From Pseudomonadota bacterium (GTDB lineage Bacteria; Pseudomonadota; Gammaproteobacteria; Burkholderiales; Rhodocyclaceae): DNA of 64,000 bases. How positions within the stretch are numbered: position 1 is the first letter of the stretch; the number at the start of each line of letters is the position of its first letter. The position numbers and the translations under genes are program-made. The notes under the pieces were generated by a model. It had not been told where the DNA came from, did no database searches, and saw only the letters and a program-made list of their open reading frames with translations. Positions 34,797-45,024 of this stretch are shown here, piece by piece. The stretch is from NCBI GenBank assembly GCA_018262095.1, contig JAGTRW010000005.1:1-64000 (forward strand), written 5' to 3'.

Positions 34797-35699
34797 TTAC
34801 TCCTGTTCCCGTTCGGCCTTGGTCCAGGCCATAGTCATGGCGACGTGCGCCTCACTGTCGATGCCATGCTCCTCGAGCACGCTACGAAACTTGCGTAGTC
34901 GTTCGGCGGCCCGCGAACCAAGGCGCTGGCCGACCAGTACGGTGAGAATCTCGACGGCCAACAAATGTGCGATATAGGCCTCGGTGCCGACGCGCATCAC
35001 CGCGTCCTCGGGCACCGATGTGCCCAGAACGATGTCGGCTTCCCTGGCCAGGGGAGTATTGGGCTGAGTCAGTGCGATTACGGTGGCACCCTGCGAGCGC
35101 GCAAAGCGCGTCGCTTCGAGCAGCGTCGGCATGCGTCCGACGTGCGAGACGGCAACCGCGACGCCCTTGTTGCCCAGCGTGCACGCCGAGATCAGTTGCT
35201 GGTGTGCGTCGAAATAGGCATTTGAATGAACGCCAAGGCGGAACAGGCGGGCCTGCAGATCGGTGGCGATGAAGGTCGAGGTGGCGCCCGCCGAGTAGCA
35301 ATCGACGCGTTCGGCGGCGGCGATCACCTCGGCCGCGCGCTGCAGCGCGGCGACGTCGAGTTGACGCTCGAGTGTCGCCATCGAGGCGGTCGCCGAACGC
35401 ACGATCTTGCCGACGATTTCTGCGGGGGAGTCTTCGGAACTCACGCTACGGTGCAGGTACGAGCCGCCGATCGCGATGTCCTGCGCCAGCGCAACCATGA
35501 ACTCGCGTACGTTGGAAAAGCCGAAGGTGCGGCAGGTGCGAACGATGGTCGGCATCGAAACGCCGGCGCCCTGCGCCAGTTGCTCGACGGTCGCGCCGAC
35601 CGCGCCCTGCGGGTCCTGGGCGATCAGGTCGACAACACGCTGCTGGGCCGCGGGCAAGTTCGGATAGTGTTCGCGCAGTTGCTGAAGCAGGCTGTTCAT
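34797..35699 (-). CDS. RpiR-family transcriptional regulator
   Basis: 300 residues. An N-terminal HTH_6 domain (about 1-77: NLPAAQQRVVDLIAQDP, VEQLAQGAGVSMPTIVRTCRTFGFSNVREF) is followed by a SIS sugar-isomerase-like domain (CYSAGATSTFIATDLQARLFRLG, VAVAVSHVGRMPTLLEATRFA). Such proteins bind phosphosugars or related ligands and control catabolic genes. It lies inside the D-amino acid locus, five bases after the lyase-like gene. The TGTAA/TTACA palindromes at 42433 and 42503 are candidate operators. Upstream reading to 35894 lies within the neighbour and is discarded. Confidence 0.87.
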   Translation of the reverse strand: MNSLLQQLREHYPNLPAAQQRVVDLIAQDPQGAVGATVEQLAQGAGVSMPTIVRTCRTFGFSNVREFMVALAQDIAIGGSYLHRSVSSEDSPAEIVGKIVRSATASMATLERQLDVAALQRAAEVIAAAERVDCYSAGATSTFIATDLQARLFRLGVHSNAYFDAHQQLISACTLGNKGVAVAVSHVGRMPTLLEATRFARSQGATVIALTQPNTPLAREADIVLGTSVPEDAVMRVGTEAYIAHLLAVEILTVLVGQRLGSRAAERLRKFRSVLEEHGIDSEAHVAMTMAWTKAEREQE

Positions 35700-35704
35700 G
35701 GCGA

Positions 35705-36973
35705 TCAGAAGCGGGTGGTGACCGCGGCGCAGACGACGTAGTTGTCGTCGACGACCGGTAGCCAGCGCCATTTGTCGAAGGTTGTGCACGGATGCGAGAT
35801 CCCCAGGCCGATCAGGTCGCCGACCGCCGGACCGGCCTGGCCGGCGGGATAGTGCAAGTAGGCGTGCTGATCGTTGAGCGCGGTCAGTTGCCAAGCGTCG
35901 GGGATGACGCGCGGAAGCAGCTCGCCAGCGACTTGGTGGAAGCGCGCGATGGGCAGTTCGAGATCGTAGGAAATGTCGCGCTTGCCACAGGACAGGATGA
36001 CGAGCCCCGGCTCCGGGCAGGACTGGACCATCGCCCAGACCTCGATCGCTGGCAACAGGCTGTCGCTGCGTCCGATGCGTTCCTCGACGCGTTGCAGCAG
36101 GCGCTTGTACGAGCCGTCATCGTGTGTGACGTAGCAGCCCGAACGCAGAATGCCGGTCACCGGTCGCGACAGCGTCGGTAGCAGCCCGTCGGTGACCAGA
36201 TCGAAGAGCGCCGAGCCGCCAGCGGTCATCAGGATCTGGTCGCCCGAGAAATAGCCGCGCTGGTCGCATTGGCTGGCCGCCTCGACGACGCGCTGCATCA
36301 GCGCGTCGACTTCGCGGCGGTCGTGTTCCGACTCGCCCTTGGCGACGCTGCCTTCGTAGCATTCGATGCCACCGAGCGCCAAGGCTGTGCTGGCCTTGAT
36401 GCGCGCGGCGAGCTGCAGCGCCTGGTCGAGCGTACGGCAGCCGGTGCGCTTGCCGGCGATGCCGATCTCAAGCAGACAGTCGAAGCGAGTGTTCGAACGG
36501 CGGCGCTGCCGCCAGCGCTCGATGCGCTCGACCTGGGCGATCGAATCGACGAGAAACCAGACTTTAAGCTGCGCGTCGTTGCCGAGCATCTGCGCCAAGC
36601 CGTCGAGGTCGGCGTCACAGACGACCTGATTGGCGATCAGCGCGCGCTTGATGCCGCTCTCGAGGCCGACGCCCAGCTGATAGACGGTGGCGAACGACAA
36701 GCCCCAGGCGCCTGCGTCAATTTGCCGCCGGTAGATTTCGGGCGACATCGTCGTTTTGCCGTGCGGTGCGATTCGCAGCCCGCGTTCGCGCGCAAAGTCC
36801 TGCATCCAGGCGATGTTGTGACGCATGGCGGAGTCCCTGAGGATGGCGATCGGAAACGGCAGGTCGCCGGCCATGACGTTCCAGTGGCGGCCGGCGATTT
36901 CGTCGATCGAGCAAGGCGCGGCGGCGGGCGGAAAGCCCTTGTAACGACGGTCGAGAATCGTTGTGGCGTTCAT
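35705..36973 (-). CDS. PLP-dependent D-threonine aldolase / D-serine dehydratase-like enzyme
   Basis: 422 residues, alanine-racemase N-terminal fold plus a DSD-like C-terminal domain. PLP lysine K73 lies in RIAPHGKTTMSPE. Near the C-terminus the metal-binding pair appears as NDQHAYLHYP and ISHPCTTFDKW, as in zinc-dependent D-serine dehydratases. It could make 2-oxo acid and ammonia, or cleave D-3-hydroxyamino acids; some homologues are called amino acid deaminases. RidA encoded at the far end of the locus would clear the reactive enamine/imine, which favours a dehydratase/deaminase role. It overlaps the upstream ATPase gene by four bases. Confidence 0.85.
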   Translation of the reverse strand: MNATTILDRRYKGFPPAAAPCSIDEIAGRHWNVMAGDLPFPIAILRDSAMRHNIAWMQDFARERGLRIAPHGKTTMSPEIYRRQIDAGAWGLSFATVYQLGVGLESGIKRALIANQVVCDADLDGLAQMLGNDAQLKVWFLVDSIAQVERIERWRQRRRSNTRFDCLLEIGIAGKRTGCRTLDQALQLAARIKASTALALGGIECYEGSVAKGESEHDRREVDALMQRVVEAASQCDQRGYFSGDQILMTAGGSALFDLVTDGLLPTLSRPVTGILRSGCYVTHDDGSYKRLLQRVEERIGRSDSLLPAIEVWAMVQSCPEPGLVILSCGKRDISYDLELPIARFHQVAGELLPRVIPDAWQLTALNDQHAYLHYPAGQAGPAVGDLIGLGISHPCTTFDKWRWLPVVDDNYVVCAAVTTRF

Positions 36974-37955
36974 ATTGGAGCTCCTTTGTTTGGCAGCGGA
37001 TTGAGATCGTCGCGCAGACAGGCTTTCCAGTGTCCTGGCGCGACTTCAGCGAGCGGCGGCGCCTGCTCGGCGCAGGCCGGCAGGGCGTACGCGCAGCGGG
37101 TGCGGAAGACGCAGCCGGACGGCGGATTGGCCGGGCTCGGAATATCCCCGATAAGCAGCGGACGCTCGGCGTTGCGCTGCGCCGGGTCGGGGATCGGTGC
37201 GGCGGCGAACAGCGCCCGGGTGTAGGGGTGCAGCGGGCGATTATAAAGCGCGCGGGTCGGCGCGACTTCCATGATCTTGCCCAGGTAGAGGACGATCACG
37301 CGATCGCAGAGGAACTCGACGACGTCGAGGTCGTGCGAAATGAAGAGCATGGTCAGGCCGAAGCGTTCCTTGAGGTCGCCCAGCAGATTGACGACCTGCG
37401 CCTGGATCGAGACGTCGAGCGCCGACAGCGGCTCGTCGGCGACGATGAAGTCGGGTTCGACGGCCAGCGCTCGGGCGACGCCGATACGCTGGCGCTGGCC
37501 GCCCGAAAACTCATGCGGGTAGCGTTCGGCGTATTCGGCGCGCAGGCCGACCAGCTCAAGCAGTTCGGCGATACGTGGCGCGCGGGCATGGCCCTTGGCC
37601 AGACCGTGGGTGTCGAGCGCTTCGCCGAGAATCTGGCGGATTCGCATGCGCGGGTTGAGGCTGGCGTAGGGGTCCTGGAAGATGATCTGCAGGCGCGAAC
37701 GCAGCGGCCGCATCTGGCGCTGCGAGAGCTTAGCGAGGTCGTGGCCGGCGTAATGGATCTGCCCGTCGGTCGGATCAAGCAGGCGGATCAGCATGCGCCC
37801 GATAGTGCTTTTTCCCGAACCTGATTCGCCGACCAGACCCAGTGTCTCGCCCCGGCGGATCGAAAAGCTGACGCCATCGACGGCGCGCACCGGGTGCGCG
37901 CCGCCGCCGAAAAATTTGCGCAACCCACGCGCTTCGATCAGCACATCGTTGTCGC

Positions 37956-37959
<4 letters not shown>
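36970..37959 (-). CDS. dppF: Peptide ABC transporter ATP-binding protein (DppF type)
   Basis: 329 residues. Walker [10 protein letters not shown], signature [17 protein letters not shown], Walker [13 protein letters not shown] and switch [10 protein letters not shown]. The C-terminal oligopeptide/dipeptide extension contains [24 protein letters not shown], whose cysteines bind a 4Fe-4S cluster in related DppD/F proteins. Its start overlaps the DppD stop. Part of the locus's importer. Confidence 0.92.
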
Positions 37960-39004
<1,045 letters not shown>

Positions 39005-39008
<4 letters not shown>

Positions 39009-39847
39009 GTGGTTTCCCTGAGTTTCGGATCGAGCAGGTCGCGCACGCCGTCGCCGACGATCTGCAGGCACAGCGCGGTCAGGATGATCGCGACACCGGG
39101 AAAGACGATGGTCCAGAAGGCCTGGTCGGCGTACTGCAGGCTCGACGCGATCATCGTTCCCCAGGTCGGAATTTCGGGCGGCACGCCGACGCCGAGGAAG
39201 GACAGCCCGGCTTCGGCGAGGATCGCGTAAGCGAAGATGAAGGTCAGTTGTACCAATACCGGTGACATCAGGTTGGGTAGGATATGCGCGTAGAGGATGC
39301 GCGGCGTGCCGACGCCGATCGCGCGCGCGGCGTCGACGAACAGCAGTTCGCGAATCACCAGCGTCGAGGCGCGCACCACCCTGGCGACGCGCGGCGTGTA
39401 GACGATCACCAGCGCCAGCACGACGTTCCACAGCGAGGCGCCAAGGATAGAGACCAGCGAGATGCCGAGCAGGATATCGGGGAAGGACATCATGGCATCG
39501 ACGACGCGCATGATCGGCGCGTCGAGCCGGCGAAAGAATCCGGCCAGCAGACCGAGCACGGTTCCCGCGATGACGCTCAGGCAGGCCGTCGCCACGCCGA
39601 TCAGGATCGAATAGCGGCCGCCCCAGACGATGCGCATCGCGAGGTCGCGCCCGAGTTCGTCGGTCCCCGCCCAGTGGGCCGCCGACGGCGCGCGCAGGCG
39701 ATCGAGTACGGCGATGGCGTTGGGGTCGACATCCGAGAGCAGCGGGAAGATGAGCGCCAGTGCGGCGATGGACAGCAGCAGTAGCGCGGCGATCAGCACC
39801 ACGCGGCGGTGGAATAACCTTTTTAACAAAGCGGTCAGTGGATTCAT
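39005..39847 (-). CDS. dppC: Peptide ABC transporter permease (DppC type)
   Basis: 280-residue permease with an N-terminal helix (VVLIAALLLLSIAALALIFPLL), the DppC leader HWAGTDELGRDLAMRIVWGGRYS, and five more helices. The EAA-loop region is AARAIGVGTPRILYAHILPNLMSPVLVQ. The C-terminal FLGVGVPPEIPTWGTMI is characteristic of DppC/OppC. One base separates it from dppB. Confidence 0.93.
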
Positions 39848-39848
39848 T

Positions 39849-40790
39849 TCACACCCGGATGCGCGGGTCGACCAGCATATAGATCAGGTCGATCAGCAGG
39901 TTGATCAGCACGTAGATCGCGGCGATCACCAGTAAGGCGCCCTGGATCACCGGGTAATCGCGACGCAGCACCGCGCGCACCACCAGATTGCCGACACCGG
40001 GCAGGTTGAATACCGTCTCGGTGACCACCGCGCCGCCGATCATCAGCGCGGTGGTTAGGCCGACGACGGTGACGATAGGCACCAGCGCGTTGCGCAGCAC
40101 GTGCTTGAGAATCACCACTCGCTCGGAAAGGCCTTTGGAGCGCGCGGTGCGCACGTAGTCCTCGTTGAGAATGTCGAGCACCGAGGCGCGCGTGAAGCGG
40201 ATGATCAGCGCTGAATTGAGCACGCCCAGCACCACCGCCGGCAGCACCAGGTGATGCAGTCGTTCGATCAGCGACACTCCCGGGTTGCCGTAGCCCGACG
40301 CCGGAAACCAGCCGAGCTTGACAGCGAAGATCTGGATCAGGATCAGCCCCATCCAGAAGCTTGGGACGCTGGCGCCGAGCATCGCCACCGCGCTCAATAT
40401 CTGGTCGACCAGGCGGCCGCGCCAAACCGCGGCGATGAGGCCGCAGGGAATGCCGATCAACGCCGCGATGGCCACCGCGAACAGCGCCAGAAAGGACGTC
40501 GGCTCGGCGCGTTCCGCCAGTGCCTGGGTCACCGGGCGCTGCAGAAAGATCGAGTTGCCGAGATTGCCCTGCGCGACCTCCTTGACCCAGTAGCCGAACT
40601 GGCTCAGCAGCGGTTGGTCGAGGCCGTACTGCACGCGCACCTGGGCGATGTCCTCGGCGCTCGCCTGGTCGCCGAGCAGCAAGGCAATCGGGTCGCCGGA
40701 AGCCAGCCGGGTCAGGGCGAAAACCATGACCGCGACGAGCAACAGCACGCACAGCGTGCCGCCCAAACGCTTGAGTAAGAAACGAAACAT
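39849..40790 (-). CDS. dppB: Peptide ABC transporter permease (DppB type)
   Basis: 313 residues, six helices. The N-terminus MFRFLLKRLGGTLCVLLLVAVMVFAL and the block ARSKGLSERVVILKHVLRNALVPIVTVVG (EAA loop) identify DppB. FNLPGVGNLVVRAVLRRDYPVIQG near the C-terminus is family-typical. It pairs with DppC to form the pore. It is first after the binding protein in the minus-strand operon, with a 76 bp gap. Confidence 0.93.
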   Translation of the reverse strand: MFRFLLKRLGGTLCVLLLVAVMVFALTRLASGDPIALLLGDQASAEDIAQVRVQYGLDQPLLSQFGYWVKEVAQGNLGNSIFLQRPVTQALAERAEPTSFLALFAVAIAALIGIPCGLIAAVWRGRLVDQILSAVAMLGASVPSFWMGLILIQIFAVKLGWFPASGYGNPGVSLIERLHHLVLPAVVLGVLNSALIIRFTRASVLDILNEDYVRTARSKGLSERVVILKHVLRNALVPIVTVVGLTTALMIGGAVVTETVFNLPGVGNLVVRAVLRRDYPVIQGALLVIAAIYVLINLLIDLIYMLVDPRIRV

Positions 40791-40866
40791 GGGGCTTAAG
40801 TCCGCAATGGCGGGCGCCTAGCGTTTTGAGCCGGGCGCGACCGCGGTGAAGTGATGGCTTATCGGC

Positions 40867-42417
40867 TTACTTGCCGGCGACCTTGGCATTCCAGAAGAAG
40901 GGCCAGGCAGACGGGGTATAGCCTTGCAGACGCTGGGCGCGCGCCGAAAGGCTGTTGAACTTGCCAACGTTGATGTACGGCACTTCGTCATAGACCACCT
41001 GCTGCACCTTGGCCCACAACGCGCCGCGCTTGACCGGATCCATCTCCTTGTTGAACTCGGTCAGCACCGCCAGTTTGGCCGGACTGTTCCACCAGCCCGG
41101 CGCGCCGTCGCTCAACTGTGGCGGCGAGAGCATCGGCTCAGGGAACTGGCCGGAGTGCGTGACGTAGATGTCCCACAGTTTGGGATCGTTGCGCCGCTGG
41201 ACCAGCGTCGCCCAGTCGACGACCTGCAGTTCGACCTTCATTCCCGCGCGCTTGAGTTCCTCGGCCATCACCAGCGCCATGTTGTAGTGGAACTCGTACT
41301 GGCGGCTGGCCATGATGCGGATCGTCTGGCCGCTGTAACCGGCCTTGGCCGCCATGTCCTTGGCCGCAGCGGGGTCGCGGCGGTTGTACTTGTCGGTACC
41401 GGCGAGCGAGTAGAACGGCGTTCCCTGCGGGAAGTGGTTGCCTTCGACGGCGAAGAAGCGCGTGTCGCCAAATGCCGCGGCCATCATTTCGCCGGGGCCG
41501 AAAGCGGCTTGCACGGCTTGGCGTAGCGCTTGCGAGGCGAGCACGCCTTCCTTAGTGTTGAGCACCAGGTAAGGGAAGCCGAACGACTTGGTCATGATTG
41601 GCACCACAGCGGCTCCGGCCTTGTCGAGGCGGGCGACGGCTTCGACCGGCAACTGGTCGGCGTAGTCGAACTGGCCCGACAGCACGCCTTCGACACGAGT
41701 GCTGGCACTCGGCACCGGCACGAAACGCAGTTCCTCGATCAGCGCCTCGCGCTTTCCGGCGTAGCCCGACGCGGCCTCCTGGCGCGACGAATAATCGGCG
41801 AAGCGGGTGAGCAACGTGTATTGATCGGGCTTGCGTTCCTTGAGCTTGTACGGCCCGGTGCCGACGAAGTCCTTGAGTTGCGGCGCGATGCTTTCCTTGG
41901 CCATGATCGCCGCCATGCCGGTTGGCAAGGCCAGTTGCGAAAGCAGCGGCGCGTAAAGCGTCTTGAGTTTGAGCTCAACCAGGTAAGGCCCCTTGGCGCT
42001 GATCGACAAGACTTCCTTGCCGACCGACTTGCCGCGTGGCGAGACCTCCATCCAGCGTTGCAGCGAGGCCACCACGTCGTCGGCGACCATTTCGCGCCCG
42101 TTGTGAAACTTGACGCCGTGGCGCAAGGCGATGCTATGCGTCAGTCCGTCCTTGGAAACCTTGGGTAGGCCGTCGGCCAGCATCGGCACCACGTTCCATT
42201 TGGCGTCGAAGGTGTAGAGCGGCTCATAGACGTGCTGCATGATGGTGCCAACCAGATCTGCGGTACTGCCCATCGGGTCGAGCGTCTGCGGTTCGGCGAT
42301 CATCGCTAGGTTGGCACCGTCCGCCGCCAGGGCGGTTGGCGCCTGCCAGAAGGGGAGGATGAACGCGGCGGCGGTGAGCAGACGGGAAAGAACTTTACGC
42401 AGGAACAGGGCTGGCAT
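40867..42417 (-). CDS. ABC transporter substrate-binding protein, SBP family 5
   Basis: 516 residues with a signal peptide (LLTAAAFILPFWQAPTALA). Family 5 features: EPQTLDPMGSTADLVGTIMQHVYEPLYTFD, LRHGVKFHNGREMVADDVVASLQRW, and FVGTGPYKLKE. Periplasmic receptor for the DppBCDF transporter. Ligand likely a short peptide or N-acyl-(D-)amino acid by context. ATG 42417 has AAGGAG eight bases upstream. The promoter region carries a TGTAA-AA-TTACA palindrome 16 bp from the start codon, a likely operator. Confidence 0.9.
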   Translation of the reverse strand: MPALFLRKVLSRLLTAAAFILPFWQAPTALAADGANLAMIAEPQTLDPMGSTADLVGTIMQHVYEPLYTFDAKWNVVPMLADGLPKVSKDGLTHSIALRHGVKFHNGREMVADDVVASLQRWMEVSPRGKSVGKEVLSISAKGPYLVELKLKTLYAPLLSQLALPTGMAAIMAKESIAPQLKDFVGTGPYKLKERKPDQYTLLTRFADYSSRQEAASGYAGKREALIEELRFVPVPSASTRVEGVLSGQFDYADQLPVEAVARLDKAGAAVVPIMTKSFGFPYLVLNTKEGVLASQALRQAVQAAFGPGEMMAAAFGDTRFFAVEGNHFPQGTPFYSLAGTDKYNRRDPAAAKDMAAKAGYSGQTIRIMASRQYEFHYNMALVMAEELKRAGMKVELQVVDWATLVQRRNDPKLWDIYVTHSGQFPEPMLSPPQLSDGAPGWWNSPAKLAVLTEFNKEMDPVKRGALWAKVQQVVYDEVPYINVGKFNSLSARAQRLQGYTPSAWPFFWNAKVAGK

Positions 42418-42432
42418 GGCTGGACTCCTTGT

Positions 42433-42444
42433 TGTAAAATTACA
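42433..42444. promoter_or_regulatory. Candidate RpiR operator 1
   Basis: TGTAAAATTACA, arms TGTAA/TTACA with a 2 bp spacer, directly upstream of the binding protein gene's ribosome binding site in the divergent region with ridA. RpiR-family HexR also uses TGTAA/TTACA sites, which makes the local RpiR protein the likely binder. Confidence 0.5.
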
Positions 42445-42502
42445 CGAACAAATCGTAATATCGTTTGTTTCCGGCGTCAACACCTTATTTATGAGATGTT
42501 TG

Positions 42503-42517
42503 TGTAATAATTTTACA
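42503..42517. promoter_or_regulatory. Candidate RpiR operator 2
   Basis: TGTAATAATTTTACA, arms TGTAA/TTACA with a 5 bp spacer (15 bp, the same length as HexR sites), immediately upstream of the ridA ribosome binding site. Between the two sites lies another imperfect repeat, AACAAATCG near 42447 and TCGTTTGTT near 42461. Confidence 0.5.
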
Positions 42518-42530
42518 TAGGAGTTGAGTC

Positions 42531-42923
42531 ATGTCAGTGGAAATGCTCGGTCAATCCCCCATAGCTTCGGATCGTCAACTGCGTCCGCTGTCCCCTGCGA
42601 CGCGCGCTGGCGATTTTGTTTTCGTCTCCGGTCAGGTGCCAACCGATGACGACGGTCAGATCGTCGCCGGCGGTATCGAAGCGCAGACGCGGCAGGTCTT
42701 CAAGCGGCTCGAAGAGGTTCTGGCGCTGGCCGGCTGCACGCTCGCCGACGTCTGCAAGGTCGGCGTCTGGCTGGCCGACGCGCGCGATTTCGGAAGCTTC
42801 AACCGGGTCTACATGGAATGCTTTGGTAGCCATCGCCCGGCACGTTCGACGGTCGAGTCGCGCATGACGATCGATGTGCGGCTCGAAATGGACGTCGTCG
42901 CCTACCAGCCGCAGCGCGGCTAA
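42531..42923 (+). CDS. ridA: RidA/YjgF-family enamine/imine deaminase
   Basis: 130 residues. RidA proteins hydrolyse reactive 2-aminoacrylate-type enamines/imines made by PLP dehydratases. Seen: AGDFVFVSGQVPTDDDGQIVAGGIEAQTRQVFKRLEEVLALAG, VWLADARDFGSFNRVYMECFG, RPARSTVESR with the substrate-binding arginine, and MDVVAYQP. TAGGAG lies about nine bases before the ATG. Divergent from the binding protein gene and sharing its control region, it fits the D-amino acid locus as a detoxifying partner for the PLP enzyme. Confidence 0.9.
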   Translation: MSVEMLGQSPIASDRQLRPLSPATRAGDFVFVSGQVPTDDDGQIVAGGIEAQTRQVFKRLEEVLALAGCTLADVCKVGVWLADARDFGSFNRVYMECFGSHRPARSTVESRMTIDVRLEMDVVAYQPQRG

Positions 42924-42935
42924 TCAGTTGGGAGT

Positions 42936-42956
42936 TCCTCCGGCTCTGCCGGGGGA
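42936..42956 (+). terminator. Terminator hairpin after ridA
   Basis: TCCTCCGGC / GCCGGGGGA, 9 bp stem with one wobble and a TCT loop, followed by TATTTA. The rest of 42957-43139 shows no gene. Confidence 0.5.
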
Positions 42957-43139
42957 TATTTACCGGTGTTGACAGGAAGTCCCTTGGGGACCGTTTCGCG
43001 GAACAGGTGACGGACCGCTTGTCGCCGACAATGGTGGCGGCGCTTGCGCCAATGGGCCGACGCTCGCCGAGAGCCGCGCTTTCTTCAATACGGCGAGGTG
43101 ACACGAAACGAGAACGGAATCAATCGTTGCCCTCTGGTT

Positions 43140-44420
43140 TCAGTCCTTTGATACGCCACGTTTAGCCCCGGTGATGAGTCGTGCTCCGCGCTTGTAGGTC
43201 AGGAACGACCAGAGCCAGTTGATTGACACGCTGATTCGGCTACGAAAATCGATCAGAAAATAGATGTGCACGATGCCCCATAACCACCAGGCGATGGGAC
43301 CTTGAAGCGAAATCCAGCCAAAATCCGCAACGCCGGCCCGACGCCCGATGGTGGCCATATTGCCAAGGTCGCGGTAACAAAACGGCGCAGGGGCGGCCTG
43401 TCCTCGCAACTTCGCGCGGATCACTTGCCCGACGTAACGTCCTGCCTGCTTGGCTGCGGGAGCGACCCCGGGAAGACGCCGCCCGACGGCATCCGTCAGG
43501 GAGGCGGTATCCCCCACGACAAAAATTTCCGGGTGGTCAGGCACACTGAAATCAGCATCGACCATGACCCGTCCCGCACGGTCGGCGTTTGCGTTGAGCC
43601 AAGTGGCGGCGGGCGATGCCTTGACGCCGGCCGCCCAGATGACGGTCGCCGCAGGAATTCTCTCATCGTCGACCGTCACACTGCTCGCGTCGCACCCAGT
43701 GACTCGCGAATTGATCTTCACCACCACCCCCAATTTCTCCAGAGCGTGTTTTGCTGCCGCTGATAGGTCTTCAGGGAACGCCGGAAGCACACGAGGGCCG
43801 GCTTCGACCAGCAGCACGCGAGCCTGGCGTGGATCGATGCGGCGAAAATCCTTCACCAGCGCCGCTTTGGCCAGTTCGGCGATGGAGCCGGCCATTTCGA
43901 CACCGGTCGCGCCTCCGCCAACAATGACGATGGTCAGGTTGGCGTCACGTTCGGCCGAATCCGTCGACATCTCGGCCATCTCGAAGGCCATGAGCAGACG
44001 CTCGCGAATAGCGATGGCATCCTCAACCGTCTTTAATCCGGGGGCACAAGTTTCCCATTGATCGTTGCCGAAATAGTCGTGCCGCACGCCTGTGGCGAGG
44101 ACAAGAAAGTCGTACTGCAGATTACCCTCGATCGCGCCATTGTCGATCCGCACGGTTCGCGCCGCAGTATCAACCCCAATCACCTTCCCGAGGATGACGA
44201 CCAGATTCTCCTGCTGCGAAAATACGCTTCGTATGGGGGCCGCGATATCGGCAGGGGACAACCAAGCCGTCGCCACCTGATAGAGGAGCGGTTGAAACAG
44301 GTGATGGTTGCGCTGGTCGATCAGAACGATATCAACCGCTTCGCTTTCCAGCGCCCTGACTGCCGCTAGCCCGCCAAATCCAGCACCGACGATTACAACA
44401 ACGGGACGTTTTCTTTCCAT
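43140..44420 (-). CDS. ndh: Type II NADH:quinone oxidoreductase
   Basis: 426 residues. Single-subunit, non-pumping NADH dehydrogenase with FAD. The FAD-binding Rossmann motif VIVGAGFGGLAA is at 9-20 and the NADH motif IVIVGGGATGVEMAG at about 165-179. RNHHLFQPLLYQVATAWLSPADIA and EIFVVGDTASL are family-typical. The C-terminus has a hydrophobic amphipathic membrane-association region (AWWLWGIVHIYFLIDF). It forms its own unit; a peripheral membrane location is expected. Confidence 0.92.
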   Translation of the reverse strand: MERKRPVVVIVGAGFGGLAAVRALESEAVDIVLIDQRNHHLFQPLLYQVATAWLSPADIAAPIRSVFSQQENLVVILGKVIGVDTAARTVRIDNGAIEGNLQYDFLVLATGVRHDYFGNDQWETCAPGLKTVEDAIAIRERLLMAFEMAEMSTDSAERDANLTIVIVGGGATGVEMAGSIAELAKAALVKDFRRIDPRQARVLLVEAGPRVLPAFPEDLSAAAKHALEKLGVVVKINSRVTGCDASSVTVDDERIPAATVIWAAGVKASPAATWLNANADRAGRVMVDADFSVPDHPEIFVVGDTASLTDAVGRRLPGVAPAAKQAGRYVGQVIRAKLRGQAAPAPFCYRDLGNMATIGRRAGVADFGWISLQGPIAWWLWGIVHIYFLIDFRSRISVSINWLWSFLTYKRGARLITGAKRGVSKD

Positions 44421-45024
44421 GGCACCAACCTTGTAGACGAGGAGACTCAGGACTTTTCGTATCTATGAGCCACTCAAAAAAACAGAAAACCACACGAATC
44501 AGTATGCAGTGAACAAGCTCTCTTTGATCGATTGAGCGCGAAAATTGTCCGCCAGCCAAAGGCGACGAAATTATTCGCATTTTTGGTGCGACTGAGCACC
44601 CTAGCCGATTCTACAATCAACGATCGGTAACTACCGGTTGCGGATCAATCTTGGCTGGGCGCCAACGGTGGCCGAGGTTGACGTCCTGATTGTCCGCCGA
44701 GATTTCGAAAACCTGGTTTCCGATCACGCGGCCGACCTTGATGACAAATATGTCATCAGGCCGGAGTGGGGCGCCGACGCCCCTTGTCGCTAGCGCCGCC
44801 GATGAAACGCCAGCCTTGGGCGCATCCTCCGGGTCCGCATGACATGGCAGGGGGCGCCCGTGGCCTGCGGCGAGCGGCCAACGCCGTTCGACGGTGCGAA
44901 GCTGCGGGGGCACCTCGAATGGATCGCCGAACTCATGGCACTGCTCGCGCCGATTGCTTGCGCGCGACATTCGAGAAGATATTCGAGCATGGCTTCGCGC
45001 TCCTGTCGTCGTCCGTCGTTCATC
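44421..45024. other. 600 bp region without a confident gene
   Basis: Between ndh and emrB. The minus strand at 44617-44970 is open for 117 residues, with a C-terminal part (DDIFVIKVGRVIGNQVF) that looks protein-like, but the N-terminal part does not and no family is recognised. Another minus-strand reading starts at ATG 45023, one base after the emrB stop (TGAGATG), beginning MNDGRRQEREAMLEYLLE. The two frames overlap around 44940 and could be one frameshifted remnant. Left uncalled. Confidence 0.3.

Noticed and set aside
44617-45023. Short genes or a frameshifted remnant between ndh and emrB
   Set aside because: Two minus-strand frames look partly protein-like but neither is continuous or recognisable; evidence is too weak for a gene call.
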